This document shows, piece after piece, positions 8,964 through 18,041 of a DNA stretch of 37,934 bases (position 1 is the stretch's first letter; each line of letters begins with the position of its first letter). The position numbers were made by a program, and so were the translations under genes. This stretch comes from UBA9732 sp963649615. Its GTDB lineage: Bacteria; Spirochaetota; Spirochaetia; Sphaerochaetales; Sphaerochaetaceae. Where the stretch lies: positions 1-37,934 of the forward strand of contig CAVJIN010000012.1 in assembly GCA_963649615.1 (NCBI GenBank). Direction: 5' to 3'. Under the pieces are notes generated by a model. The model had not been told where the DNA came from and ran no database searches. It worked only from the letters and a program-made list of their open reading frames with translations.

Positions 8964-10793
8964 ATGCGCACTACTGCCACAATAAAAGAAGTGTCTTCCT
9001 TCACAATTAAGTGGAACAAGTTTAAAACCTTTATAAGTAAACCAGAGAATGTAATTCTTGTGCTTATGGGTGTGGTTTTAACAATAACAACTGTTGCACC
9101 TATTGTAGCAATTTTAAAAGACACAATTTCAATCCATGTAGGAACCATAGACCAGCACCTTACAGGTAGGGCCTCCGGCTATACCCTTGTAAACTATGTG
9201 GATCTTTTTACTAGCAATCTAGCAAAGACTAATTTATGGTTGCCTCTTTTTAATACACTGATTCTAGCAGTAGGGTCTTGTATTTTTGCAATTCTCTATG
9301 GAGGATTGTTTGCTTTCTTGGTTACTAGAACAAACCTTGCTTTCCGCAAGTACTTAAGTTCTATTTTCATTTTTCCCTACATCATGCCACAATGGACTCT
9401 GGCTGTAGTATGGCAGAATCTTTTTAACTCAAATGCAGTTACTGGGACATCAAATGGACTTCTAGCAACCTTAGGAATTATCATGCCAAAATGGTGGTGC
9501 ATAGGACTTTTTCCAAGCATTGTTGTTCTTGGAATGCACTATGCCCCGTTTGCATATATTCTTATTGGTGGAATTTTCAAGAACATGGATTCCAACCTTG
9601 AAGAAGCAGCTACCATTCTTGATACTCCAAAGTGGAAGACAATGTTTCGCATTACTCTTCCAATGGTAAAGCCTGCTATTCTTTCAACAATTCTTTTGGT
9701 TTTTGGTGGTGCTATGGGCAGTTATCCTGTTCCTCACTACCTTAAATTGTCAACTCTTTCAACTAGATACATCACTCTTAGTGCTAGATACAAAGGAGAA
9801 TCCAGTATCTTGGCTATTATCATGATGATTCTTGGTGGTGCAATCATGATTGTGAACCAAGCAAGTTTGAAGAGCAGAAAGAACTATACCACAGTTACTG
9901 GTAAATCTGGTCAAATTTCAAAAATCAATCTTGGAAAGGTTGGAAGATATGTTATTGCTGTTATTCTTATTTTCACAACATTCTTTACCAGTATCTTTCC
10001 AATTATTTCTTTTGCTTTTGAAACGTTCCTCCCAAACCCAGGTGACTATAGTTTCTTATACACTGGTGACACGAAAAACCTCACTACCAAGTGGTGGATT
10101 ACCAGTGAAAACATTACAGAAAACGGAATGTATGGCCAAAAGGGTATTTTGTATAACAAAACAATTTGGAGTGCTTATAAAGGAACTTTACTTGTTTCTC
10201 TTTCTTGTTGTCTTATTGCTGGTACTATTGGAACAATGCTAGGCTATGCAATTTCAAAGAAAAGAAGAAATAAGTTTGCAAACTATGTTAATAATATTGC
10301 TTTCTTGCCATATCTGATGCCTTCTATTGCTGTGGGTGCTGCTTTCTTTGTCTTGTACTCTTCGGGCAAAATAAACCTATTTAATACCTACACGGGTTTA
10401 ATTATTGTTGGTACGGTTAAATATATTCCGTTTGCATCAAGAAGTGCCTTAAACTCAATGCTTCAGCTCTCTGGAGAGATTGAGGAATCGGCAATTATTC
10501 AAGATATTCCATGGATTAAGAGAATGACGAGAATCATTATTCCTATCCAAAAGACTTCTATCATTAGTGGTTTCTTACTTCCATTTATGACTTGTCTTAG
10601 AGAGTTGAGTTTGTTCATGTTGCTCTGTTCTCAAGGATTCTTGCTTTCTACTACACTGGCTTATTTTGATGAGATGGGTCTTTATGCATTCTCAAGTGGT
10701 ATTAACTTACTGCTTATTGTTACCCTTCTTGTTTTCAATACTTTAGTTAATAAACTTACAGGCGCAAGCCTTGATAGCGGCATAGGAGGTTGA
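8964..10793 (+). CDS. ABC importer permease with two fused transmembrane domains
   Basis: This 609-residue inner-membrane protein carries two binding-protein-dependent permease domains in tandem, as in FbpB/ThiP-type systems. Each half has its ATPase-contacting EAA loop: one begins near residue 213 with EEAATILDTPKW and the other near 507 with EIEESAIIQDIPW. The two halves together give about 12 membrane helices, and no second permease gene is needed. I chose ATG 8964 because an AGGAAA site lies 7 nt upstream. An upstream TTG at 8928 keeps the frame open but overlaps the palindrome and has poor spacing. The stop codon overlaps the start region of the ATPase gene, which implies translational coupling. 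The substrate is unknown. Confidence 0.9.
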   Translation: MRTTATIKEVSSFTIKWNKFKTFISKPENVILVLMGVVLTITTVAPIVAILKDTISIHVGTIDQHLTGRASGYTLVNYVDLFTSNLAKTNLWLPLFNTLILAVGSCIFAILYGGLFAFLVTRTNLAFRKYLSSIFIFPYIMPQWTLAVVWQNLFNSNAVTGTSNGLLATLGIIMPKWWCIGLFPSIVVLGMHYAPFAYILIGGIFKNMDSNLEEAATILDTPKWKTMFRITLPMVKPAILSTILLVFGGAMGSYPVPHYLKLSTLSTRYITLSARYKGESSILAIIMMILGGAIMIVNQASLKSRKNYTTVTGKSGQISKINLGKVGRYVIAVILIFTTFFTSIFPIISFAFETFLPNPGDYSFLYTGDTKNLTTKWWITSENITENGMYGQKGILYNKTIWSAYKGTLLVSLSCCLIAGTIGTMLGYAISKKRRNKFANYVNNIAFLPYLMPSIAVGAAFFVLYSSGKINLFNTYTGLIIVGTVKYIPFASRSALNSMLQLSGEIEESAIIQDIPWIKRMTRIIIPIQKTSIISGFLLPFMTCLRELSLFMLLCSQGFLLSTTLAYFDEMGLYAFSSGINLLLIVTLLVFNTLVNKLTGASLDSGIGG

Positions 10794-10795
10794 TG

Positions 10796-12418
10796 ATGCC
10801 TGAAATTAGACTTGAACACGTTACAAAAAGATGGGGAAAATTCTACGCCGTAGATGATTTGAACCTTGTTATTAAAGACAACGACTTTGTTACTCTTTTG
10901 GGCCCTTCAGGATGTGGAAAAACTACAACACTTAGAATGATTGCTGGTCTTGAAACTCCTACAAGTGGAAAAATTTCTATTGGTGACAGGGTTGTCTTTG
11001 ATTCTACAAAGGGCATCAATGTTCCTCCAAACAAAAGAAAGGTTGGTTTTTTATTTCAAAACTACGCCCTATGGCCAAACATGACTGTTTATCAGAATAT
11101 TTCTTTTGGACTTAAGAATATAAAAGATGAACTTCCAGAGTTTGATTTTGAAGCTAAACAGGCAAGTAAACTCATTGAAATTCTTCAAGACAAAGAGGCT
11201 CTAAAAACAAATATAGAAGAATCTAAAGATAAGAGTGGAAAACTTGATATTAAAAAGGCTCAACTCAGATTAATTGATACTTACATAATTTCAAAGTTTA
11301 CCGCAGACAAACTTCTCGCGCTAAAAGACAACACGGCAATGGATGCCTTATTAGCAGAATCCCAAAAGAAACTGGAAGAGCGCAAAGCTACTCTTGCAAA
11401 AGAAGGGCAAACTCTTGATTCAGAATTTCACATTCTAAAAAATGGAGAAATTGTTAAGAGTGTAAGAAAGCTCACTGCTGAAGAAATTGACCTTTCTGTT
11501 CGCAGAGTTTCACGTCTTGTAAAGATTGGCATGTTCATGGATAGATACCCTGCAGAGCTTTCTGGTGGACAGCAACAAAGAGTAGCAATTGCAAGAACTC
11601 TTGCTCCAGAACCATCGGTCTTATTCATGGATGAACCGCTATCTAACTTAGATGCAAAGCTCAGGCTTGAAATGAGATATGAGCTACAGAGATTGCATGT
11701 AAATACTGGTAGTACGTTTGTATATGTCACGCACGACCAAATGGAAGCTATGACTTTGGCTACAAGAATTTGCTTGATGAATAATGGAGTACTTCAGCAG
11801 TATGACCCTCCTTTGGATGTCTACAATATGCCAAACAACTTGTTTGTTGCAGATTTTGTGGGAAATCCATCGGTGAACTTTATTGATGCACAGGGGCAAA
11901 TTAAGGAAGATGGTAGCGTTAACTTGAAGATGCTAAATGGAAGAGATTTTACATTTAGGCCAGCCAAAAGCTTTGATTTTGATGCATGGTATAAGAACCG
12001 AGATGTGCAAAAGCTTGCATTTGAGGCTCAGGAAAAAGAGAAAATGTCTCATCATGGCTATGTGGAAAAGGCAAATAAGGATGAATATTTCAATTACCAC
12101 ATTGCCAAGGTGGATGAAACAGAATTGCAGGATGAAATTCCTCGCATAGATAAACAGAGTTTTGTCATTGGAGTAAGACCAGAGTGCATTGATATTGTTG
12201 AAAATGGCTCTGTTTCTGGTGAAATTTTTGGCGCCATGCCTACTGGTATGGAGTCAACAATCAAAATTAACATTGATGACTTCCTCTTAACTGGTGTCAT
12301 CTTTGGTAATTCTAGATTCCAAATTGGTTCAAAGGTTAATTTTGCAATCAATACTGACAGAATAATGCTATTTGACGCCATTAGTGGAAAGTTAATCACT
12401 TTAGGAAGTTTGACTTAA
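10796..12418 (+). CDS. ABC importer ATPase with a large helical insertion
   Basis: This 540-residue ATPase energises the adjacent permease. Walker A GPSGCGKT is at 36-43, the Q-loop Gln at 88, signature LSGGQ at 255-259, Walker B LFMDEP at 276-281 and the H-loop His at 313, so the catalytic set is complete. The C-terminus is a MalK/PotA-like TOBE region. About 125 residues (110-235), charged and probably helical, are inserted between the Q-loop region and the signature, where relatives have only about 35-40. A second extra segment of about 60 residues (393-452) lies in the TOBE part. Relatives are usually 350-380 residues long. ATG 10796 is 6 nt after AGGAGG; ATG 10793 and TTG 10790 are alternatives. 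The permease stop overlaps ATG 10793. A strong terminator follows. Confidence 0.9.
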   Translation: MPEIRLEHVTKRWGKFYAVDDLNLVIKDNDFVTLLGPSGCGKTTTLRMIAGLETPTSGKISIGDRVVFDSTKGINVPPNKRKVGFLFQNYALWPNMTVYQNISFGLKNIKDELPEFDFEAKQASKLIEILQDKEALKTNIEESKDKSGKLDIKKAQLRLIDTYIISKFTADKLLALKDNTAMDALLAESQKKLEERKATLAKEGQTLDSEFHILKNGEIVKSVRKLTAEEIDLSVRRVSRLVKIGMFMDRYPAELSGGQQQRVAIARTLAPEPSVLFMDEPLSNLDAKLRLEMRYELQRLHVNTGSTFVYVTHDQMEAMTLATRICLMNNGVLQQYDPPLDVYNMPNNLFVADFVGNPSVNFIDAQGQIKEDGSVNLKMLNGRDFTFRPAKSFDFDAWYKNRDVQKLAFEAQEKEKMSHHGYVEKANKDEYFNYHIAKVDETELQDEIPRIDKQSFVIGVRPECIDIVENGSVSGEIFGAMPTGMESTIKINIDDFLLTGVIFGNSRFQIGSKVNFAINTDRIMLFDAISGKLITLGSLT

Positions 12419-12453
12419 GTTTGACTTAATTTAGCGTCTGAGCTTTTACAAGA

Positions 12454-12488
12454 GGGTGCAACCTAATTAGAGGTTGCGCCCTTTTTTT
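12454..12488 (+). terminator. Rho-independent terminator of the ABC importer operon
   Basis: GGGTGCAACC (12454-12463) pairs with GGTTGCGCCC (12472-12481), a 10-bp stem with one G-U pair and an 8-nt loop, followed by seven T. The stem overlaps the last codons of the convergent asd gene. On the minus strand no T-run follows, so it is directional. Confidence 0.9.
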
Positions 12489-13485
12489 CTGCTAGAAGTT
12501 TTAAAATTTGGACAGCATTGCTTGCTGCGCCCTTTCTGACTTGGTCCCCACAACACCAAAGAGTAAGACCTTTGTCGTCTGTAAGATCTTCTCTGACTCT
12601 TCCTACCCATACAAGATCTTGGTCCGTTGTATCTAATGGAGTTGGATAATTTCTACCTTCATAATCCTCTATAAGACGGCATCCAGAGAAGGAAGCAATG
12701 GCTTGATTTGCCTCTTCTATTGTAATTTTTCGCTTAGTTCTTACAGTAGCGGCTATTGAATGAGATCTCATAACAGGAACTCTTACACAAGTACAAGTAA
12801 CCTTCAAATCTGGAAGTCCAAGAATTTTTCTACCTTCATTTTGCATTTTCATCTCTTCTGTTGTGTAAAGATTTTCTTTCTCGCTACCAATAAAAGGAAT
12901 TACATTCATTGCAATTTGATGCGGAAAAACTTTCTTTGTAATTGGCTTATTATCATGAATATCATTTAGCTGTCCTACTAATTCATCAAATCCGCCCTGA
13001 CCTGCTCCGGAGACTGCTTGATATGTACAAGCAATCATTGTCTCTATTGGAGAAATCTTAGCAAGAGGGGCTACTGCCATTAAAGTAATAATTGTGGAGC
13101 AGTTTGGATTTGCTATTATGCCATTATTTTTAAAAGCCTCTTCCCCATTGATTTCAGGGACAATCAAAGGAACATTGGGATCCATTCTAAAGGCAGAACT
13201 GTTATCAATATAAACAGCACCAGATTTTACAATTGCTGGGGCAAATTTCTTGGACATATCATTTTCAACAGCTCCAAGGACAAAATCCATACCTTCAAAA
13301 CTTTTATCTGTGGCTTCTTGAATTTCCACTTCTTTGCCATTAAACATAATCTTTGAACCAGCACTTCTAGCACTTGCAAGAGGAAGAAGTTTCTTCACAG
13401 GAATTTTATACTCCTGAAGGACCTTAATCATTTCTTTTCCAACGGCACCCGTAGCACCTAAAACTGCAATATTAAATTCTTTCAT
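12463..13485 (-). CDS. asd: Aspartate-semialdehyde dehydrogenase
   Basis: This 340-residue enzyme reduces aspartyl phosphate to aspartate semialdehyde with NADPH, the branch point to lysine, methionine and threonine. The N-terminal nucleotide-binding motif is GATGAVG. The catalytic Cys129 sits in NPNCSTI, QAVSGAGQGG follows, and the RSHS histidine forms part of the active site. The length is normal. The true start is ATG 13485 with a GGAGGAG site; the frame stays open 21 bp further to a TTG inside the lysC stop region. The gene lies 17 bp downstream of lysC in a hom-lysC-asd operon. Its last codons form part of the convergent ABC terminator. Confidence 0.97.
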   Translation of the reverse strand: MKEFNIAVLGATGAVGKEMIKVLQEYKIPVKKLLPLASARSAGSKIMFNGKEVEIQEATDKSFEGMDFVLGAVENDMSKKFAPAIVKSGAVYIDNSSAFRMDPNVPLIVPEINGEEAFKNNGIIANPNCSTIITLMAVAPLAKISPIETMIACTYQAVSGAGQGGFDELVGQLNDIHDNKPITKKVFPHQIAMNVIPFIGSEKENLYTTEEMKMQNEGRKILGLPDLKVTCTCVRVPVMRSHSIAATVRTKRKITIEEANQAIASFSGCRLIEDYEGRNYPTPLDTTDQDLVWVGRVREDLTDDKGLTLWCCGDQVRKGAASNAVQILKLLAEKKGATSN

Positions 13486-13502
13486 ATTCTCCTCCAAAAA
13501 GC

Positions 13503-14819
13503 TCAACCGGCAAAACCTTGATATAAAACTCTTACTGTGTTTTCAAATTGACTGTTATCAACACCTACAATAATTGCAAGCTCATCTGAACCTTGTGCAA
13601 TTGTTCTAATGTTGATGCCCTCGTTTCCAAGAGCGTTAAAAACTTTTCCTGAAATACCAGGGCGGAAAATCATCTTTCTGCCAACAGCAGCAACCAATGC
13701 AATGTTATCTTGTACTTCAACATCCTCTGGATTACATTGCTTCTTAATTTCACTAACAATGTCGTAGATCCTATCTTCCAAACTAGATTGCTGTAAAACC
13801 AATGCAAATTGGTCAATTCCCATTGTGATATGCTCTGCATGCACTTTGTAATGATCAAGAATTTCCAACACTTTTCTTAAGGTTTCATTAGTTCCATGCA
13901 TTCTTTTCGTCACTGTTAAAATAACAAAATTCTTCTTACCTGCAATTCCGGTTATAAACCTATCATGTTCAAGATTGTTCTCGTCAACCTTATCCACAAT
14001 CATGGTACCCGGGTGGTCCGGTTCGTTGGTATTTCTAATGTTAAGAGCAATTCCTAAGTCCTTAACCGGAGCAATTGAGTCTTCATGTAAGACAGATGCT
14101 CCCATATATGCCAATTCTCTTAATTCAGCATAAGTTATTTGTGCAATTGGACTTGGATTTGGAACAATTCTTGGGTCTGCCATGAGAATTCCAGAGACAT
14201 CGGTCCAGTTCTCATAGAGATCTGCATTGCACCCCGCTGCCACCAACGCACCTGTAATATCGCTTCCACCACGACTCATAATCCTTATTTTTCCAGATGG
14301 CAAGGATCCATAAAAACCTGGAATTACTAGGCCTTTGGATTTTTCAAGAGCTTCTTTTACGGAATTTGCAATCTTTGAGGCAATAAAAGAGCCATCATAC
14401 TCCATGAAAATGCAATCCGCCGCATCCAAGAAAGTATACCCCAAGTACTCGGCCATAAGCCGCGAAGTCAAATATTCCCCACGAGAAACTAACTCATCAA
14501 TGGACATATCTTTGTTGAGCCTTGTACGCAATGCATTCAAGTCATCTTCAATCTTGTAGGTCAGACTCAATTCATCTCTAATCTCAATAAAGCGCTCACA
14601 AATCTTGTCAAAGATATCATCACAGGAAACTCCATAAGTCAAATGTGCGTGACACAAATACAGTAAATCAGTCAATTTATGGTCATTTGGATTGCGTTTG
14701 CCCGCCGCAGAGATAACCACAATACGCCTAGCTGGATCAGATAGAACGATATTTTTTACTTTACTGAATTGTTTAGCACTGGCTACTGAAGAGCCTCCAA
14801 ACTTTGCAACTTTAATCAT
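13503..14819 (-). CDS. lysC: Aspartate kinase, monofunctional, with two ACT domains
   Basis: This 438-residue enzyme phosphorylates aspartate, the first step to lysine, threonine and methionine. The N-terminal KFGGSSVA motif, SRGEYLTSRL, MSRGGSDITGA and WTDVSGILMADPR define the kinase domain (about 1-275). Two ACT repeats occupy the last 150 residues and predict end-product inhibition, though the effector cannot be read. The ATG overlaps the hom stop codon by 4 nt (ATGA), so the two are translationally coupled, with a GAGGAG site inside the hom end. There is no fused dehydrogenase, unlike the ThrA-type enzymes of enterobacteria. Confidence 0.97.
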   Translation of the reverse strand: MIKVAKFGGSSVASAKQFSKVKNIVLSDPARRIVVISAAGKRNPNDHKLTDLLYLCHAHLTYGVSCDDIFDKICERFIEIRDELSLTYKIEDDLNALRTRLNKDMSIDELVSRGEYLTSRLMAEYLGYTFLDAADCIFMEYDGSFIASKIANSVKEALEKSKGLVIPGFYGSLPSGKIRIMSRGGSDITGALVAAGCNADLYENWTDVSGILMADPRIVPNPSPIAQITYAELRELAYMGASVLHEDSIAPVKDLGIALNIRNTNEPDHPGTMIVDKVDENNLEHDRFITGIAGKKNFVILTVTKRMHGTNETLRKVLEILDHYKVHAEHITMGIDQFALVLQQSSLEDRIYDIVSEIKKQCNPEDVEVQDNIALVAAVGRKMIFRPGISGKVFNALGNEGINIRTIAQGSDELAIIVGVDNSQFENTVRVLYQGFAG

Positions 14820-15994
14820 AAATTCTCCTCATCACATTCAGCAAAAAACAGCCTCGCACCCTTTTCTCTGAAGTTAGCTACAATCTCATGCATTTTTTTT
14901 ACGCCGATTTTATCAGTATAGATATAATCAAAGTTCCCTTCTTCTACTACAGTCCTATATTTAAGCAACGGTTCAAAGAACTTTCTTATTTCTTTATCAC
15001 ATCTAACAATATAATTGTTTTCACATTCTCTTGAATCATTAAAGACCTTGCCGGTTTTACAACTAGTACTAAGCATTTGCTTTTGACCCTTTGCAACGGA
15101 AGAAACATCTCTAAGTACAGCTGATGCTGTTGGGTATCTGCCAGCTCCCTGTCCTCCAAAAGTCATATATCCTGAATTCTTTCCAGTGTAAAAAGCCAAA
15201 TTATTATTAACAAAAACTCCAGCAAGGGGATCAGATTTTTTGCACATAACAGGCTCTACGTATGCATAAAGTCTTCCATCTTTATCAAGTCCAGTTTTTC
15301 CTACAAGCCTAAATGTACAACCGTGAACTTTTGCAAAGCTAAAGTCTGTAGCACAGATGTTTTGAATACCTTCAATATTGTATCCCTCTGTAGGTAGAAC
15401 ATTGTAAGCAACCATACCTATAAGCATGATTTTTCTGAAAGTATCAAGCCCAGAGAGATCTGCTGTAGGGTCAGCTTCTGCATAACCTAAAGATTGTGCC
15501 TTCTCAAGCGCATCCTCAAATGAAAGAGAAAGCCTATCCATTGCATCCAGCATGTAATTTGTTGTTCCATTTAGAATTCCACCGGCATTGAGAATAAAAT
15601 CTGTTTGTCTGGCGGTGTAAATATTTTGCAGAATTGGAATTGCACCACCGCAAGCAGCACTAAACAAGAATGCAAGATTTTTGCTAGTTGCCTTTTGCAA
15701 GAGTTCTATACCGTGTGAAGCAACTAATGCCTTGTTGGAAGTAATTACGCTTTTCCCTGCATCCAAACAACGCCATGTATATTCAAAAGCAGTATCAATT
15801 CCACCCATGCATTCAATAACAACATCAGATGAATCATTTAAAACACTATCTATGGAATCAACCATCCATTTCTTTTCTGACTCTAACTTCCCTTTTCTGA
15901 CTAAAACAGAACAAACTTCGTGTTCAGGACAAGCTTGTAGCATTTCATAAACGCCCTTTCCTACAACTCCATAGCCTAAAATCGATATTTTCAT
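14816..15994 (-). CDS. hom: Homoserine dehydrogenase
   Basis: This 392-residue enzyme reduces aspartate semialdehyde to homoserine. The nucleotide-binding motif GYGVVG is at residues 7-12 and the family signature GILNGTTNYML is present. Typical Hom proteins are about 430 residues with a C-terminal ACT domain. Here the last 80 residues have an alternating strand/helix pattern but lack the glycine-rich ACT ligand loop, so feedback control through this domain may be weak or absent. It is the first gene of hom-lysC-asd, with a GAGGG site before the ATG. It is divergent from a gene for a free-standing ACT protein only 49 bp away, which could supply regulation in trans (inference). Confidence 0.95.
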   Translation of the reverse strand: MKISILGYGVVGKGVYEMLQACPEHEVCSVLVRKGKLESEKKWMVDSIDSVLNDSSDVVIECMGGIDTAFEYTWRCLDAGKSVITSNKALVASHGIELLQKATSKNLAFLFSAACGGAIPILQNIYTARQTDFILNAGGILNGTTNYMLDAMDRLSLSFEDALEKAQSLGYAEADPTADLSGLDTFRKIMLIGMVAYNVLPTEGYNIEGIQNICATDFSFAKVHGCTFRLVGKTGLDKDGRLYAYVEPVMCKKSDPLAGVFVNNNLAFYTGKNSGYMTFGGQGAGRYPTASAVLRDVSSVAKGQKQMLSTSCKTGKVFNDSRECENNYIVRCDKEIRKFFEPLLKYRTVVEEGNFDYIYTDKIGVKKMHEIVANFREKGARLFFAECDEENL

Positions 15995-16043
15995 TTATCC
16001 CTCAGTCCGTATTCTAAAAACACTTGTCTTTTTATTGGGGACA
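15995..16043. promoter_or_regulatory. 49-bp divergent promoter region between hom and the ACT regulator
   Basis: Only 49 bp separate the two start codons. TATTCTA (16010-16016) can be read as a -10 on both strands, TATTCT for plus and TAGAAT for minus. The -35 elements are weak and would lie close to or within the neighbouring coding starts. The layout forces the two operons to share control sequences. Confidence 0.4.
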
Positions 16044-16526
16044 ATGTATCATACCAAAAGTAAATTGACAACCCACGGGAGAGAAAAAGTGCTTGAAAAT
16101 TACTTGATTGTCCATAAGAGTATTCTGCCGGATTACTTTGAGGCTGTGCTCAAAGCAAAACACATGCTTGAAGACGGAACTGCTACAAACGTTATGCAGG
16201 CAACTAAAATGGTAGGAATTTCAAGGAGTACCTATTATAAGTATAAGGATTTCATTCTTGAACCTACAAAAATATCGGACGGTAGAAAGGCTGTCATTTC
16301 CATGTTGCTATACCATGAAACTGGAATTCTAAGTGCAGTTTTATCAAAAATTTCTGAAAATGGTGCAAGTGTACTTACAATTACACAAAGTCTTCCAATT
16401 AGAGGTAAGGCAAGTGTAACTATTACTTTGGATATTAGCGAAATACTTACTCCAATAAACAAGTTATTAAAAGAGCTTGAGGAGTCTTTAGGCGTAGAAA
16501 ACATTAAATTAATTGCTGTTGATTAA
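16044..16526 (+). CDS. ACT-domain regulator of the PheB/UPF0735 family
   Basis: This 160-residue cytoplasmic protein has a short helix-turn-helix-like segment (about 44-72, with VGISRSTYYKYKD) and a C-terminal ACT domain (about 83-160). It matches the UPF0735/PheB family, found next to hom and thr genes or chorismate mutase in Firmicutes. ACT domains bind amino acids, so a role as a sensor of threonine or another aspartate-family product is likely, but this is not proven for the family. ATG 16044 is chosen over an upstream in-frame TTG (16035); the GGGG just before it is a rather close ribosome site. The gene is 19 bp before thrC in the same direction and is divergent from hom. Confidence 0.88.
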   Translation: MYHTKSKLTTHGREKVLENYLIVHKSILPDYFEAVLKAKHMLEDGTATNVMQATKMVGISRSTYYKYKDFILEPTKISDGRKAVISMLLYHETGILSAVLSKISENGASVLTITQSLPIRGKASVTITLDISEILTPINKLLKELEESLGVENIKLIAVD

Positions 16527-16545
16527 ATAAATTAGGAGATTATTA

Positions 16546-18018
16546 ATGAATTATAGAAGTACAAGAAGCAACTATTGTTGCAATTCTCTTCAGGCTGTTT
16601 TGCAAGGGATGTCCCCTGATGGGGGATTGTTTGTTTCGCCAGAAATCCTCTCACAAGAATTTGATTGGAAGTCTATTATTGGCCTTTCTACCATTCAAAT
16701 GGCCCAAAAGATATTGTCGCACCTACTGCCAGATTTTCAAGACATGGAAGATTTGGTAAAAAAAGCCTATGTTAATAAGTTTGAGACTGAAGACCTTACT
16801 CCGCTAGTTCAAGTTGGAGATGATTACATTTTGGAGCTCTTTAGAGGTCCAACATCGGCTTTTAAGGATGTGGCTCTATCAATGCTCCCTCAGCTGATTA
16901 CTGCTGCAAAAAAACAGACCAAAAGTGAAGAAGAGACCATCATTCTGACTGCAACCTCTGGAGATACAGGAAAAGCGGCCATGGAAGGTTTTCATGATGT
17001 TGATGGCACACGCATTATTGTGTTCTACCCACATGGAGGTGTTTCGCCAATTCAGAAGGCTCAAATGGAGACACAGGAAGGCAAAAATGTGAGTGTATGT
17101 GCCGTTAGAGGTAATTTTGATGACTGCCAGAGTGCAGTTAAGATGGCATTTGAACAAATCAACAAGTTTCCAAAGTTAAAAAAGGCAAAAAAGAGTTTAT
17201 CGTCTGCAAATTCAATTAATATTGGACGTTTGGCCCCTCAGGTGGTGTACTATTTCAAGGCTTATTCAGATTTAGTTTTAAGACAACGCATAAACATGGG
17301 CAATTTGATTGATTTTGTAGTACCTTCTGGAAATTTTGGTGATATTCTTGCTGGCTATTTTGCAAAGTTAATGGGACTTCCAATTAGACATCTTGTTTGT
17401 GCATCTAACGAAAACAAGGTTCTTACAGATTTTTTGAACACAGGTGTGTATGACAAGCGGAGACCTTTTTACAAAACAAGTTCTCCTTCAATGGATATTT
17501 TGGTTTCTTCAAACCTTGAAAGACTTTTGTTCTTGGCTTGTAACTGTGATACAGACAAAGTTTCATCATGGATGAAAGATCTAAAAGAAAAAGGCTACTT
17601 CAAAATTGATGATGCCGTTCTAGCAAATATACAGCAAATTTTTAAGGCGTATTGTTGCACTGAAGATGAGACAATTAATACAATTAGAAATACTTATAAT
17701 GAAAGAGGTTATCTTTGCGATCCTCACACAGCAGTTGGAATGAAGGTAGCTAAGGATTATAGAAAAGCGTTCAGTGACGACATTCCAGTTGTTGTGCTTT
17801 CTACTGCATCACCTTACAAATTCCCTGCTGCAGTTTCAAAAGCTCTTGGACTTTCTATTGATGGTGACGAATACAATCAAATTGAGGCCATAAAGGAGAA
17901 AACTGGGATTGCAGTGCCAAAAAATCTAAGTTCTCTTCAAAGCAAGCCAGTTCTTCATGATGGAGTAATTGAAAAAGATGAGATTATAGACTATGTGCTT
18001 AAAGTCTTGGAGATTTAA
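16546..18018 (+). CDS. thrC: Threonine synthase
   Basis: This 490-residue pyridoxal-phosphate enzyme converts O-phosphohomoserine to threonine. The cofactor lysine is K107 in GPTSAFKD. The phosphate-binding region TATSGDTGKAA follows, and the N-terminal RSTRSNY start and SPDGGLFV are typical. The length matches the long, yeast/E. coli-like class of threonine synthases. The ribosome site TAGGAGA lies 7-8 nt before the ATG. It is the second gene of an ACT regulator-thrC-thrH operon, and thrH should provide its substrate. Confidence 0.97.
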   Translation: MNYRSTRSNYCCNSLQAVLQGMSPDGGLFVSPEILSQEFDWKSIIGLSTIQMAQKILSHLLPDFQDMEDLVKKAYVNKFETEDLTPLVQVGDDYILELFRGPTSAFKDVALSMLPQLITAAKKQTKSEEETIILTATSGDTGKAAMEGFHDVDGTRIIVFYPHGGVSPIQKAQMETQEGKNVSVCAVRGNFDDCQSAVKMAFEQINKFPKLKKAKKSLSSANSINIGRLAPQVVYYFKAYSDLVLRQRINMGNLIDFVVPSGNFGDILAGYFAKLMGLPIRHLVCASNENKVLTDFLNTGVYDKRRPFYKTSSPSMDILVSSNLERLLFLACNCDTDKVSSWMKDLKEKGYFKIDDAVLANIQQIFKAYCCTEDETINTIRNTYNERGYLCDPHTAVGMKVAKDYRKAFSDDIPVVVLSTASPYKFPAAVSKALGLSIDGDEYNQIEAIKEKTGIAVPKNLSSLQSKPVLHDGVIEKDEIIDYVLKVLEI

Positions 18019-18041
18019 TTTTAGATAGATAAGAGGTTACC

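Noticed and set aside
15995..16043. Threonine attenuator or T-box leader
   Set aside because: The spacer is only 49 bp, with no room for a leader peptide or specifier stem.
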